Part shown: positions 9,154 through 18,181 of the stretch, one piece after another | Layout: each line of letters opens with the position of its first letter | How positions within the stretch are numbered: the first letter of the stretch is position 1 | Assembly: GCA_910579275.1 (NCBI GenBank) | Contig: CAJTTO010000008.1 | Location: 41,552-105,551, forward strand | Source of the DNA: an uncultured Lachnospiraceae bacterium | GTDB taxonomy: Bacteria > Bacillota > Clostridia > Lachnospirales > Lachnospiraceae | Direction: 5' to 3' | DNA: 64,000 nucleotides | Program-made: the position numbers and the translations under genes | The notes under the pieces: generated by a model | Told to the model about the DNA's origin: nothing | Databases searched by the model: none | What the model saw: only the letters and a program-made list of their open reading frames with translations

Positions 9154-10979
9154 AATGTCTCTCGCCCTCCTTTGAATATTCCGTACCCGAAATGGTCACA
9201 GCGCAGGCATCTTGACGCCTCTTGTCGGCACTCCGCCTCTGTCATCGGAAGCTCCACTCCGTCAAAATCGCACACCCGCCGGCACGCTTCCCGCTCTGTC
9301 ATGTTGACGCGTCCGCACGGGTTCCTGTCTGCCATGTTGGGCAGCGGTACTTCCACGTCACTCTGTATCACATGATGGAATCCCAGATACTCGTCAATGT
9401 TTGCCGCAATCACCTTCGCAGCACCGATTGCCTTGATAACCGTGGCTGGTCCCGTGGCACAGTCACCGCCCGCAAACACGCCGGGAAGCAAATCGAAACC
9501 GCCGTGGCGCCCCGCCTGAATCACTCCCCTGTTTACCGGAACACCGGCATCCGCAAAGTGCTGTGACTCAATGTCCTGCCCGATGGCGACAATCACGGTG
9601 GTGCACGGAATCAGCATATCGCTCTCGCCAGTGTCTTTTACACTTGCACGCCCGTCCCTGATACTGCTGATCATCTGTGGTCTTACCCAGAGTCCCCGCG
9701 TGCTGTAGTCATTGTCTGTCTCAATCCGCACCGGCGCTTTGAGTGTCGCCACTTCCACGCCTTCTGCAATCGCGCCCTCTATCTCGTCGCGGAGCGCTGT
9801 CACGTCCGCCACGCGCCTCCGGTACACAATCGTCACTTTCTTGGCACCAAGCCGCACGGCGGTGCGCACTGCATCCATTGAGACATTGCCACCGCCAACG
9901 ACACAGACTTCCTGCCCTTTTAGGTCAATGGCGCTGCCTTTTCCCACATCGCGCAGAAACTGTACTGCCGAGATGACACCGTCCGCATCTTCGCCTTCCA
10001 CGCCAAGCTTTTTGTCCGAGCTTGCGCCAATCGTTATCAGCACCGCATCATACTGCTCTCTTAACGCGTCGATTGTAACGTCAATTCCAATCTGAAGCCC
10101 ATGCTTTACCTGTACACCTGTTTCCAGTATGGCATTGATATCGTCATCCAGTCGATCCTTGGGAAGCCTGTAATTGGGAATACCATATCGCAGCATGCCG
10201 CCAAGTTCCGGCAGCATCTCGTACACGACAACCTGATGCCCCATAAGCTGCAAATAGTATGCGGCGCTTAATCCTCCGGGACCGCCTCCCACAATCGCAA
10301 CTTTTTTTCCTGTGGACGGCTGACACTTTGGCGGTTCAACCTTTCCGGCAAAATCCGCCGCCATGCGTTTCAGTCCCCTGATGTTGACGGCATCATCTAT
10401 CATATTCCTGCGGCACCTTGCCTCACACGGATACTCACAAATAAACCCGCAGGTTGTCGGAAACGGATTGTCCTTTCTAATCAGCCGGACAGCATCTTTG
10501 TATCTGCCCTCATGGACAAGTGCGATGTAACCCGGTATGTCAACACCGGCAGGGCACAGGGACACGCACGGAACCGGCTGCTGATAGCTGCAGTTGCAGC
10601 GTCCAAGCTCGATATGTGACACGTATTCATCACGAAAGCCAATAAGCCCCTTGTACACCATATTGGCAGCCTCATAGCCGATGGCACAGTCTGCGGACTC
10701 CATGATACTGAGTGCAGTTTCTTCCATTTCGTCCAGCGTTTCCATGGATGCCCTACCGTTCAGAACATCCGATATCATTTTTTTCAGCTGTCTTAATCCT
10801 ACACGGCATGGCACGCACTTGCCGCATGTCTGTGCATGACACAGCTCCAAAAATGCCTTTGACATATCTATGGGGCACAACCCTAACGGGCTTGCCTCAA
10901 TCCTTCTCTCCAAATCCTTATAAAGCTGTTCCACTACAACCTGCGCCCTATTTGGTATGGGAATTTCAAGTCTGCTCAT
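9147..10979 (-). CDS. NuoF C-terminal/GltD-like fusion flavoprotein, hydrogenase partner
   Basis: The first ~95 residues match the C-terminal iron-sulfur part of NADH dehydrogenase NuoF (CHAQTCGKCVPCRVGLRQL); the FMN/NADH-binding part of NuoF is absent. From ~125 on the protein is GltD-like: a 4Fe-4S segment (CVSLCPAGVD, GFICEYPCEARCRR), an FAD Rossmann motif (VAIVGGGPGGLSAAYYL), a second nucleotide motif (VCVVGGGNVSMDAVRTA), and the C-terminal FAGGDCATGPATVIKAIGAAK. It probably passes electrons between NAD(P)H and the hydrogenase encoded immediately downstream (7-nt overlap). A role in electron bifurcation is possible but not shown by the sequence. Confidence 0.88.
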   Translation of the reverse strand: MSRLEIPIPNRAQVVVEQLYKDLERRIEASPLGLCPIDMSKAFLELCHAQTCGKCVPCRVGLRQLKKMISDVLNGRASMETLDEMEETALSIMESADCAIGYEAANMVYKGLIGFRDEYVSHIELGRCNCSYQQPVPCVSLCPAGVDIPGYIALVHEGRYKDAVRLIRKDNPFPTTCGFICEYPCEARCRRNMIDDAVNIRGLKRMAADFAGKVEPPKCQPSTGKKVAIVGGGPGGLSAAYYLQLMGHQVVVYEMLPELGGMLRYGIPNYRLPKDRLDDDINAILETGVQVKHGLQIGIDVTIDALREQYDAVLITIGASSDKKLGVEGEDADGVISAVQFLRDVGKGSAIDLKGQEVCVVGGGNVSMDAVRTAVRLGAKKVTIVYRRRVADVTALRDEIEGAIAEGVEVATLKAPVRIETDNDYSTRGLWVRPQMISSIRDGRASVKDTGESDMLIPCTTVIVAIGQDIESQHFADAGVPVNRGVIQAGRHGGFDLLPGVFAGGDCATGPATVIKAIGAAKVIAANIDEYLGFHHVIQSDVEVPLPNMADRNPCGRVNMTEREACRRVCDFDGVELPMTEAECRQEASRCLRCDHFGYGIFKGGRETLW

Positions 10980-11069
10980 TGGTTACCTCCTTATTCTTCT
11001 GTAATGCCCGCAATCTTCTCTATGGGACTTAGGAACTTCGAAATAATAACTTTACTGTTCCCTACACGT

Positions 11070-11130
11070 AATGTAAGAGACTATGTAAGCTCTTACATTG
11101 TATTGTACACTGCACTTTTTGATTTTGCAA
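11070..11130 (-). promoter_or_regulatory. Hydrogenase operon promoter with palindromic operator
   Basis: On the minus strand TTGCAA (11125-11130) and TACAAT (11102-11107) are separated by 17 nt. Just downstream, over the expected transcription start, lies a perfect inverted repeat AATGTAAGAG...CTCTTACATT (11070-11099) with a 10-nt spacer. Its position suits a repressor. The repeat does not match the Rex consensus TTGTTAA-N4-TTAACAA. Confidence 0.7.
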
Positions 11131-11203
11131 TAATTGATATTATTTAAACAAAGTGCGTGCAGCAACGCTGCTAATTTCCTTACGCACCCCTGCGCATAAA
11201 ACA

Positions 11204-11227
11204 AAAAAGGAGCCTATGCCCCTTTTT
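11204..11227 (-). terminator. Probable terminator of the M18 peptidase gene
   Basis: AAAAAGGAGC/GCCCCTTTTT stem with a four-base loop and one mismatch, overlapping the stop codon of the peptidase gene. A further two-stem hairpin (GTGCGT/ACGCAC with inner GCAGC/GCTGC) follows at 11153-11187. Confidence 0.55.
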
Positions 11228-12626
11228 ATGCCTTTAAGAATGCTGTATAGCCCCTTACTGCCTCATACACGTCAGCCTTACTGCTGACCTCATATGGCGC
11301 ATGCATATTCATCACGGAAACTCCGCTGTCTATCACATTCATTCCATACCGCGCCATAAACCTTGCGATGGTTCCGCCACCGCCTGCATCCACCTTTCCC
11401 AGCTCCGCAAACTGATACATGATCTCTGCGTCATCCATTATTTTCCGGATTTCCGCGATATATTCCGCATTGGCGTCATTTGAATTCGATTTTCCGCGCG
11501 ATCCGGTAAACTTGTTAAATGTCAGTCCCTTTGCCAGAAACGCAGAATTATTCTTTTCAAAGACACTTGCATACAGCGGGTCAAAACCAGCGCTCACATC
11601 CGAGGAGAGCATCTTTGAATTTGCAAGCGCCCGACGCACCAAAATCTGGGAATCTTTCTCTGTAGCCGCGACAAGCTCCGCCACTGCATTTTCAAAAAAG
11701 AGCGAATCCATGCCGGTTGCACCCACACTGCCTATCTCCTCCTTGTCTGCCAGCAGGCAGCAGAGCGTGTTATCCGTAACGGTATCCGCCACATCGAGCA
11801 GCGCAAAAAGCGACGTGAATGCACAGATTCTGTCATCCTGTCCGTATGCGAGAATCATGCTTCTGTCAAAGCCCAGATCACGCGCCTTTCCTGAAGGAAC
11901 AATCTCTAGCTCCGCCGAGAGTAAATCCTCCTCCTCAATCCCATATGTGTCAGAAAGGATGTTGAGAATATTTGCTTTCAAAGCTTCTTTCTCCTCTTTT
12001 TCCAAATCTTCACTCTGCTCTATCGGCCGGTTTCCTATCAGGAGATCCAGATTTTCACCGGTAACGACCTCTGTCGCTTTCTTTGTCATCTGCTCCCCTG
12101 CCAGATGGACAAGCAAATCCGTGATGACAAATACAGGATCCTCTTCCTTTTCGCCGACACACACAGGAATCGTCGTTTTGTCCTTTTTGACAGCCACGCC
12201 ATGAATCGCCAAAGGTATCGCTGTCCACTGATACTTTTTGATTCCCCCGTAATAGTGGGTGTCAAAGTACACAAGACCGTCCTTTTCATAAAGCGGTTTT
12301 TGCTTTACGTCAATCCGCGGGGAATCAATGTGCGCGCCCAGAATCCGCATTCCCTCAGACATCGGTTTCTTTCCTATCTGGAAAAATGCGACGCATTTAT
12401 TCATCTGTACGGCATATAGCTTGTCACCTGCCTTGACAGCATCCCCTTTCGCAAGGGCGCTGTGCAGTTCTTTGTAACCTTTTTTCTCCGCCATGTCTAT
12501 CGCCAGCGCAACACACTCGCGCTCTGTCTTTCCCTCGTCAAGACACGTTTTGTAACGGCTGCACACCTCATTCAGTTTCTTATTGTCTTCCTCATTATAA
12601 ACGAGCCAGAGATTCTCCTTTTTCAT
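11226..12626 (-). CDS. M18-family aminopeptidase
   Basis: The 466-residue length and motifs fit the M18 (aspartyl aminopeptidase-like) family: LGAHIDSPRIDVKQKPLY with the first metal His/Asp, DTHYYGGIKKYQW, DKEEIGSVGATGMDS with the catalytic Glu pair, DVSAGFDP, and the C-terminal MNMHAPYEVSSKAD. It is a cytoplasmic binuclear metallo-exopeptidase that removes N-terminal, often acidic, residues. No signal peptide is present. It stands alone on the minus strand and ends in its own terminator. Substrate preference cannot be read from the sequence. Confidence 0.9.
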   Translation of the reverse strand: MKKENLWLVYNEEDNKKLNEVCSRYKTCLDEGKTERECVALAIDMAEKKGYKELHSALAKGDAVKAGDKLYAVQMNKCVAFFQIGKKPMSEGMRILGAHIDSPRIDVKQKPLYEKDGLVYFDTHYYGGIKKYQWTAIPLAIHGVAVKKDKTTIPVCVGEKEEDPVFVITDLLVHLAGEQMTKKATEVVTGENLDLLIGNRPIEQSEDLEKEEKEALKANILNILSDTYGIEEEDLLSAELEIVPSGKARDLGFDRSMILAYGQDDRICAFTSLFALLDVADTVTDNTLCCLLADKEEIGSVGATGMDSLFFENAVAELVAATEKDSQILVRRALANSKMLSSDVSAGFDPLYASVFEKNNSAFLAKGLTFNKFTGSRGKSNSNDANAEYIAEIRKIMDDAEIMYQFAELGKVDAGGGGTIARFMARYGMNVIDSGVSVMNMHAPYEVSSKADVYEAVRGYTAFLKA

Positions 12627-12671
12627 TTCAATGTATATCCTTTCTTTTATTTTTTAATATTATTCTGTTCC

Positions 12672-14021
12672 TCAGTGTATAAATTTATGTGACTGCTCCA
12701 TCAGTTCATCCGCCACAGCCGACAGATTCTGTGTCATGTCAGTGATATCCGCAATCACGCCGTTCTGCGTCTCGACTGCTGCCAGCACTTCCTCGCTGCC
12801 TGCAGCATTTTCCTCGGACGCCGCCGAAATTCCTTCTATCATCTGCACAATAATCTGTTTGCTGTCCGCCATATCGTTGCTTGACTCATATAGTGTATTG
12901 ACGCTTGACTGTACGTTCTCAAGGCATTGTTCAATCTGGATAAAATTCTCTTTTGTCTGCCCGACGCTGTGCTCCTGCTCCTCGAAAATTTTCTCCATGT
13001 CCTCCATATTGCGGGTAGCTTCCGCCGTCTTTTCAAGAAGCTCCTGTATGATGCTTCCTATCTCGTTGGTGAGATTGTTGGTCTCCTCCGCAAGTCCGCC
13101 GATTTCCTCCGCAACCACTGCAAATCCCTTTCCGGCCTCCCCTGCCCTTGCCGCCTCAATCGCGGCATTAATCGACAACAGGTTTGTCTGATCTGCAATG
13201 TCATTAATCTTCTGGCTTGTCATTTCTATCTTCTGCGCCTGCTCGTTGTTCTGCTGCATCGCCTCACGCACGACAGAAATGCTCTCCCGGCTCTTTATGG
13301 TCTTGTCTATCAAATCCTTAATTGCGGCAAGACCACTGTTTTTCACCTGATCCATCTGGCTGGCATTGCTTCTGAGATTTTCCGTGTCGCTTATGTTTCT
13401 CATAATGAGCCCGTCAAGCTTTGCAACTTCATTTGCGCTTGTGGTCGCCTCATCTGCCTGCGACATGGCAGCGTTGCTCAAGTCACTCATCGTGGCGCTG
13501 ATTTCATCCGACGATTTCTTTATCTGTACTGTCTGGTCAGCAAGTGCGGATGCGTTGCCTGACAAGGTGACTGCCGAATGGTCAATCCGTGTCACAATGT
13601 CGCGCAGATTATCAAACATCAGAACAATATTTCTGCTGATGCTCCCCAGCTCATCCTTTCGCGTCGTCATGGCGCGGACTGCATCCATGTCCCCCTCTGT
13701 CAGGTCATAGCGCGCAATTTTATGTATCTCCGCCACAGACCGTTTCAACGGTTTTACCACGAGAATTTCCATTATCACGGCCAATATTACCAACGCAATA
13801 AGCCCCACCGTGAGACTTACTGCTGTCATCGTTATGATTGTTCCGACAATCTCTGCCCTGGCCTCTGCCATGGATATTCCGGATACCCGCACCACCTCTT
13901 TTTCCAACATTTTGCAGGCAATCACATTGTTTATTGAAAATGCAAATACCAGAACAATAAACATCATAACCCCGATGGTCACGATAATAGATACTTTTTT
14001 GTATACCTTATTACTCTCCAT
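12672..14021 (-). CDS. Methyl-accepting chemotaxis protein with minimal extracellular loop
   Basis: Two transmembrane segments (about residues 10-33 and 58-88) enclose only ~25 residues outside, far too few for a Cache or four-helix ligand domain. A HAMP-like linker follows (VVKPLKRSVAEIHKIA), then a coiled-coil signalling domain with the highly conserved hairpin tip around DQTNLLSINAAIEAARAGEAGKGFAVVAEEI. It should feed a CheA/CheW system. The ATG follows AGGAGG. The tiny periplasmic loop suggests sensing within the membrane, of cytoplasmic signals, or through a partner protein. Confidence 0.92.
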   Translation of the reverse strand: MESNKVYKKVSIIVTIGVMMFIVLVFAFSINNVIACKMLEKEVVRVSGISMAEARAEIVGTIITMTAVSLTVGLIALVILAVIMEILVVKPLKRSVAEIHKIARYDLTEGDMDAVRAMTTRKDELGSISRNIVLMFDNLRDIVTRIDHSAVTLSGNASALADQTVQIKKSSDEISATMSDLSNAAMSQADEATTSANEVAKLDGLIMRNISDTENLRSNASQMDQVKNSGLAAIKDLIDKTIKSRESISVVREAMQQNNEQAQKIEMTSQKINDIADQTNLLSINAAIEAARAGEAGKGFAVVAEEIGGLAEETNNLTNEIGSIIQELLEKTAEATRNMEDMEKIFEEQEHSVGQTKENFIQIEQCLENVQSSVNTLYESSNDMADSKQIIVQMIEGISAASEENAAGSEEVLAAVETQNGVIADITDMTQNLSAVADELMEQSHKFIH

Positions 14022-14133
14022 ATGTATGTGCCTCCTGAAATGAAAAATATTTACTTATAAATTATAAAATATTTTTCTTCATTTTTCAATAAAAATGCCG
14101 TTCAGTCTCAACGCTGTTTGGCGCGGTTTTACC

Positions 14134-15039
14134 CTAACGTCGGACACGTTCGGGCAGCTGTACCAGAATAATTGCGGCAAAGGCAAGCGCACACCCCGCC
14201 AATTCCCTTGTGGTAAGTACCTGATGCAGTATCAGCCATCCCGCCAGCACGGAAATGACAGATTCCAGACTTAAAATAAGGGACGCCGCCGTAGGGTTCA
14301 TGCCTTTCTGGCCGATAATCTGAAATGTGTATCCCACACCGCTTGAAAGCGCGCCTGCGTACAGGATCGGAAGCCATGCCGCAAGGACATCTGAAAGGCG
14401 GGGCTGTTCAAACAGCAGCATCATGACCGCCCCGAGCACTGCGTTGGTAAGCGTCTGGACGCAGGAGAGTTTCACGCCGTCCACCAGCGGCGAAAAGTAA
14501 TCCACGACCAAAATATGTACGGCAAAAATCGCGGCGCAGCCCAACATATAAAGATCTCCCTTTTGCAGCTGAAAATCTCCTGTCGTGATGCACAGCAGAT
14601 AGAGTCCAAGGGATGCAAGTCCCACCGCTGCCCACACTTTCAGTCCGGTCTTTTTTTTCAGAAAAATACCGAACACAGGAACGAGTACAAGGTACATTGC
14701 CGTGATAAAGCCTGCTTTCCCCACGGTCGTATACTTTACGCCAAACTGCTGCAGCGTGCTCGCGGCAAAAAGACATATGCCACAACATATGCCACCGATT
14801 GCCAGCGCTCTTTTATTTTCCTTAGGATGCACCTGTTCCTGTACACCCCTTTTTCTGCGGCTGCTGTCCATCACCACAGCGCAGGGCACGAGAACCGCTA
14901 GCGCAACCACATTCCGCACCGCGACAAAGGTAAAAGGGCCGACATAGTCCATCCCCACGCTTTGCGCGACAAACGCCACTCCCCAGACCGTGGCAGCCAT
15001 GAATAAAATCATCGACTGCCTAAAAATAAATTTATTCAT
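14134..15039 (-). CDS. EamA/DMT-superfamily transporter
   Basis: A 301-residue, almost wholly hydrophobic protein with about ten predicted helices in two EamA repeats. Signatures are AATVWGVAFVAQSVGMDYVGPFTFVAVRN at the start and SLILSLESVISVLAGWLILHQVLTTRELAGCALAFAAIILVQL at the end. DMT members export or exchange metabolites, often amino acids or drugs. It is followed by the chemoreceptor gene but there is no functional link; the divergent or upstream WYL regulator may control it. Confidence 0.88.
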   Translation of the reverse strand: MNKFIFRQSMILFMAATVWGVAFVAQSVGMDYVGPFTFVAVRNVVALAVLVPCAVVMDSSRRKRGVQEQVHPKENKRALAIGGICCGICLFAASTLQQFGVKYTTVGKAGFITAMYLVLVPVFGIFLKKKTGLKVWAAVGLASLGLYLLCITTGDFQLQKGDLYMLGCAAIFAVHILVVDYFSPLVDGVKLSCVQTLTNAVLGAVMMLLFEQPRLSDVLAAWLPILYAGALSSGVGYTFQIIGQKGMNPTAASLILSLESVISVLAGWLILHQVLTTRELAGCALAFAAIILVQLPERVRR

Positions 15040-15183
15040 AATCTTCTGTTTGCTTATTACCTGTGCACCGCTGATTGTTTCTGACAGTGTTCACAGAAAT
15101 AAATCGTTCCTCCCATATATTTTGCTTAACTGTGTGATGTAGTTCCCCTTTTGTCCGAACAAATCCCGCTCGGCGTCACATGC

Positions 15184-16089
15184 TCAGTACCGTTTCACCA
15201 TTTGCTGAATACGTCTTTTCATCTCCTGCCTGACCGCATCCGGGGCGAGTACTTCCGCCGATGCGCCGAAGCTTAAGAGAACACCGTACCCCCAGTCATC
15301 CAGCGTCACATGAAAATGCACCCGAAAGTTCCCGTCCGGCAGCACCTCGATTTCCTTCTCCCCAAACCTATCGTACACTCTGTACGCTTCCTTTTTATCT
15401 ATCCATATATCAACCACTGTCATATCGGAGTCCGTTTGTGATTTTCCCCCTGTCTCCTCATCTTCCTGCCAAGTGACCATCTGTCTTGGAACAAAAGTCT
15501 CCTCCAGCATGGAAAAACGTTTGATGCGGAACAGCTTGAATAACCGCCAGTCCTTTTTCTCTCTGCAAAATGCCTCGAGATACCATGTGTATTCCTTGAA
15601 GATCAGCTTCACAGGCTCCACAGTGCGCCGGCTCATCTGCCCGTTCTTTCCATAATAATCAAACTGCACCAGCCGACATGCCAAAATCGCTGTTTTGATG
15701 TTCTCATAGAGCTGCGTCCTGCTCCCGCTCCAGTCAGACAAATCAATCGCCAGCCAGTCAACCGGATCCGCACGAAAAAAATCTCCAAGCTTTAGCAGGA
15801 TGTCTTCCCCATCCTCCGCCTTCGTTTGCCGAAGCGATACCAGTCCGGATAAAATCTCCTGCTGTTCGTCTTTTGTAAGCAGCATTTTGTCCAGTACAAA
15901 CTGTTCTGTCAGACAGATTCCGCCATTTTTTCCTTTTTTGGCATAAATCGGTATGCCTGCGGCGCCAAGCGTGTCCATGTCGCGGTAAATTGTGCGCGCC
16001 GACACCTCAAAGCGCTCGGCAAGCTCTGCGGCGGTCACTGTCCCGCGCCGCATCAAAATATATATTATTCCCAATAAACGGTTGATCAT
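15184..16089 (-). CDS. WYL-domain transcriptional regulator (YafY type)
   Basis: The N-terminal HTH_11/DeoR-like winged helix (INRLLGIIYILMRRGTVTAAELAERFEVSARTIYRDMDTL) is followed by a WYL domain (about 135-230: VQFDYYGKNGQMSRRTVEPVKLIF..YTWYLEAFCREKKDWRLFKLFRI) and a C-terminal WCX extension ending RFGEKEIEVLPDGNFRVHF. WYL proteins sense nucleotides or small ligands and regulate metabolism or stress genes. The start at 16089 is chosen because GGAGGGAG is well spaced; longer in-frame starts are hydrophobic and unlike the family. Targets unknown. Confidence 0.88.
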   Translation of the reverse strand: MINRLLGIIYILMRRGTVTAAELAERFEVSARTIYRDMDTLGAAGIPIYAKKGKNGGICLTEQFVLDKMLLTKDEQQEILSGLVSLRQTKAEDGEDILLKLGDFFRADPVDWLAIDLSDWSGSRTQLYENIKTAILACRLVQFDYYGKNGQMSRRTVEPVKLIFKEYTWYLEAFCREKKDWRLFKLFRIKRFSMLEETFVPRQMVTWQEDEETGGKSQTDSDMTVVDIWIDKKEAYRVYDRFGEKEIEVLPDGNFRVHFHVTLDDWGYGVLLSFGASAEVLAPDAVRQEMKRRIQQMVKRY

Positions 16090-16150
16090 ATCTCCCTCCA
16101 TGATAAATGACACATGAAAATCATACCATAGATAGCAGACGATTGCCAAC

Positions 16151-16207
16151 ACAAAAATATCCCACACTGCGAAACAAGTAACAGTTCAGCTTTCGCGTGT
16201 GGGATAT
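16151..16207 (-). terminator. Terminator whose loop contains a MITE terminus
   Basis: ATATCCCACAC-GCGAAA pairs with TTTCGC-AGTGTGGGATAT, one bulge, followed on the minus strand by ATTTTTGTG. It terminates the AraC gene. The loop contains GTAACAGTTCAGC, identical to the terminus of the dispersed repeat. Confidence 0.7.
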
Positions 16208-16214
16208 CTCAGTT

Positions 16215-17183
16215 TTAACGCTTCCTTACCGGCCGGATATACTTCCAGAATCGCTCAGGATCATGATAAAAATAGACAATCCTGCCTGGCGTCGTGTCGA
16301 TACAGTAACCGATGTCTGCATAGTTGTACTCTGCCATCGCCCGCTCAATTTTCTCCTCCACGGTACAATTTTCCTGCTCGTAATCAAACGAACCGTGTTC
16401 AAAGACAACATACTCCGCCTCAGGCACATCCATCAGGCACATCTGCTGCGGCACTTCGCCGTCATAATCAGCAGGAAGGCGCACACCGTAACATTCCACA
16501 CGCGGAATTCCCCAGTCGCAGAGCCTGCCTGCCGGATCATTGATATATGCCATAATCTGACCGCTGCCGCTGTTTGTCTCACTGCCTCCTTCGTCGTCGA
16601 GCTTTCCCTTAATGCTGTCGAGGAGACCGCAGATCGTCTCACAGTCCTGCCCCGGTATCAGGCTCTGCTTCTGCCAGAAATCCCAATACCCATTGCTCTC
16701 ATAGTTTTTAATGTGCAGAAATTTGTGCGCCGGAATCGTTACTAAGTAAACCTTGACGTCTCCTATAGATTTCATCATACCAATCTCTCCTAATCCTAAA
16801 AAATAACGGTCAAACGGGTTAATCTTGGTGCGAAGGACAACCGGCGCCGGATTTTTCCGGTATGCGCTAGGGGCAACACCATACATGGTCTTAAACGCCC
16901 GCGTAAATGCCTCATGTGATGAAAAGCCATAGTCAAACGCGATATTCAGCATACTCTTGTCACTATCCCGCACTTCTTTTAATATAAAAGCAAACTTCCT
17001 GTGGCGCAGGTAGTCTTTCAGCTTCATACCTGATATCTCCTTGAATTTTCTTGTCGTATGAAATTCCGAATACCCCAGCCGGCAGGCAAGCGCGCGCAGT
17101 GTCAATGCCTCGTCATCGTGATTTTTAATACAATTGTCTATCTCGTCGACGATTATCTGTATCTGCCTCTGCCATTCGTACAT
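16215..17183 (-). CDS. AraC-family regulator with GyrI-like effector-binding domain
   Basis: Two HTH motifs occupy residues ~1-110 (LTLRALACRLGYSEFHTTRKFKEISGMKLKDYLRHR; IAFDYGFSSHEAFTRAFKTMYGVAPSAYRK), and the rest is a GyrI/SbmC-like small-molecule binding domain (VYLVTIPAHKFLHIKNYES..GYWDFWQ, VPEAEYVVFEHGSF, PGRIVYFYHDPERFW). This order (DNA binding first, effector second) is the Rob/SoxS-plus-GyrI arrangement of multidrug-type activators. A structured palindrome lies upstream and a MATE-exporter relic sits next to it, so the exporter may once have been its target. Confidence 0.87.
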   Translation of the reverse strand: MYEWQRQIQIIVDEIDNCIKNHDDEALTLRALACRLGYSEFHTTRKFKEISGMKLKDYLRHRKFAFILKEVRDSDKSMLNIAFDYGFSSHEAFTRAFKTMYGVAPSAYRKNPAPVVLRTKINPFDRYFLGLGEIGMMKSIGDVKVYLVTIPAHKFLHIKNYESNGYWDFWQKQSLIPGQDCETICGLLDSIKGKLDDEGGSETNSGSGQIMAYINDPAGRLCDWGIPRVECYGVRLPADYDGEVPQQMCLMDVPEAEYVVFEHGSFDYEQENCTVEEKIERAMAEYNYADIGYCIDTTPGRIVYFYHDPERFWKYIRPVRKR

Positions 17184-17229
17184 TTGATTTTCCTCCTCGT
17201 TTCAACCTCACTCTAATGCTCCATCCAGA

Positions 17230-17307
17230 CAGAAATTAGAGTTGCAAGCCGCATAGGTCGTACCAGTGCAATAGTGCGAAACAGGCGGTTCACAAATCTA
17301 ATTTCTG
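17230..17307. repeat. Inverted repeat upstream of the AraC gene
   Basis: CAGAAATTAGA and TCTAATTTCTG form a perfect 11-bp stem about 56 nt apart, with inner GCCGC/GCGG(T) complementarity. It may be a folded leader, a terminator of the decayed upstream gene, or a small repeat element. No target duplication was recognised. Confidence 0.45.
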
Positions 17308-17409
17308 ACCAGCTAAATTTATTTTAGCACATCAAGAGCACCCCTGCTTGATATGATTTGCTATAATTTTTATTACAGGTGCTCGGAAAAGTTCCTCACA
17401 GTATATTTT

Positions 17410-17621
17410 TCATTTTAATCCTCCATATTTGTCCTTCTTACATATCAATTTTATTATCAGTAACCATACCGTTTCAAGTGCTGTGAACATTCCGCTCGCA
17501 AAAATATTAAAGCCAATAAAAAACAGTGCAATGGTACAAATCCGGTTTCCTGTCACATCAAGACCGTACACAGGATTGTCCGGTCGGGCAAACATCAGCA
17601 CATACATGATAATCGTGACTT
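17410..17621 (-). pseudogene. C-terminal relic of a MATE-family efflux protein
   Basis: The frame reads VTIIMYVLMFARPDNPVYGLD..., then two hydrophobic helices with IGFNIFASGMFTALET, which matches the last part of MATE exporters (GxNxxxSGxFTALxx). A stop codon lies just upstream at about 17619-17621 and no further MATE sequence is seen. Only about 70 of the usual ~450 residues remain. It is next to an AraC/GyrI-type regulator of the kind that controls drug exporters. Confidence 0.6.
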
Positions 17622-17746
17622 AGATTCCTGCCACCTCCCTTGATACTGCACAAAAAAAGGGCTGCATATACAGCCCGGCGGAAACTATCTGCGCGCTTTT
17701 CATCAAGGTGACTGGGACAAGCTTGCAGATTGAAATTCCGATTCTG

Positions 17747-18094
17747 TCAAAACAAGCGCTCCCCTAAATATTTATCGTGCGGGGCTACCAGACACTTTTC
17801 GACAGCCTTCCAATAAGTGTCATACAGATTTTTCTGTGCCGCACCATAGCTCTCCTTCGTATCAAATTCCCAGTAAAGCAGATACTTTACACTTTTGACA
17901 ATGCGGGTAAGCGCAGGCGGGGGAAGCCCTTCCTTGATTTGCTCCATATCAATATGATATCCTCTTTTGACAAGGCGCAGCAGCAGCAGTCCCTCCTGCT
18001 TTTCCAAAAAACTTTTGGCTTCGAGCATCAGTGTTTCAAATTCCTCCACTTTCTGCGGCTTGACTTGATAGATGCATACTTCTGCAAATGGCAT
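17747..18094 (-). CDS. Small dimeric alpha/beta-barrel (ABM-like) protein
   Basis: A 115-residue protein starting MPFAEVCIYQVKPQKVEEFETLMLEAKSF, the beta-alpha opening common in antibiotic-biosynthesis-monooxygenase-like and related dimeric alpha-beta barrel proteins. It continues with KSVKYLLYWEFDTKESYGAAQ, resembling the second half of that fold. AAAGGAG precedes the ATG. The family covers haem-degrading, quinone-forming and purely structural members, so no reaction is assigned. Confidence 0.55.
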   Translation of the reverse strand: MPFAEVCIYQVKPQKVEEFETLMLEAKSFLEKQEGLLLLRLVKRGYHIDMEQIKEGLPPPALTRIVKSVKYLLYWEFDTKESYGAAQKNLYDTYWKAVEKCLVAPHDKYLGERLF

Positions 18095-18181
18095 CGTTTC
18101 TTTTCTCCTTTCTCATACTGACACACTTCTCACAAGCTTCCACTGACTACAGCTATGTATTCCGATTTTGCTTTCTGCTCA

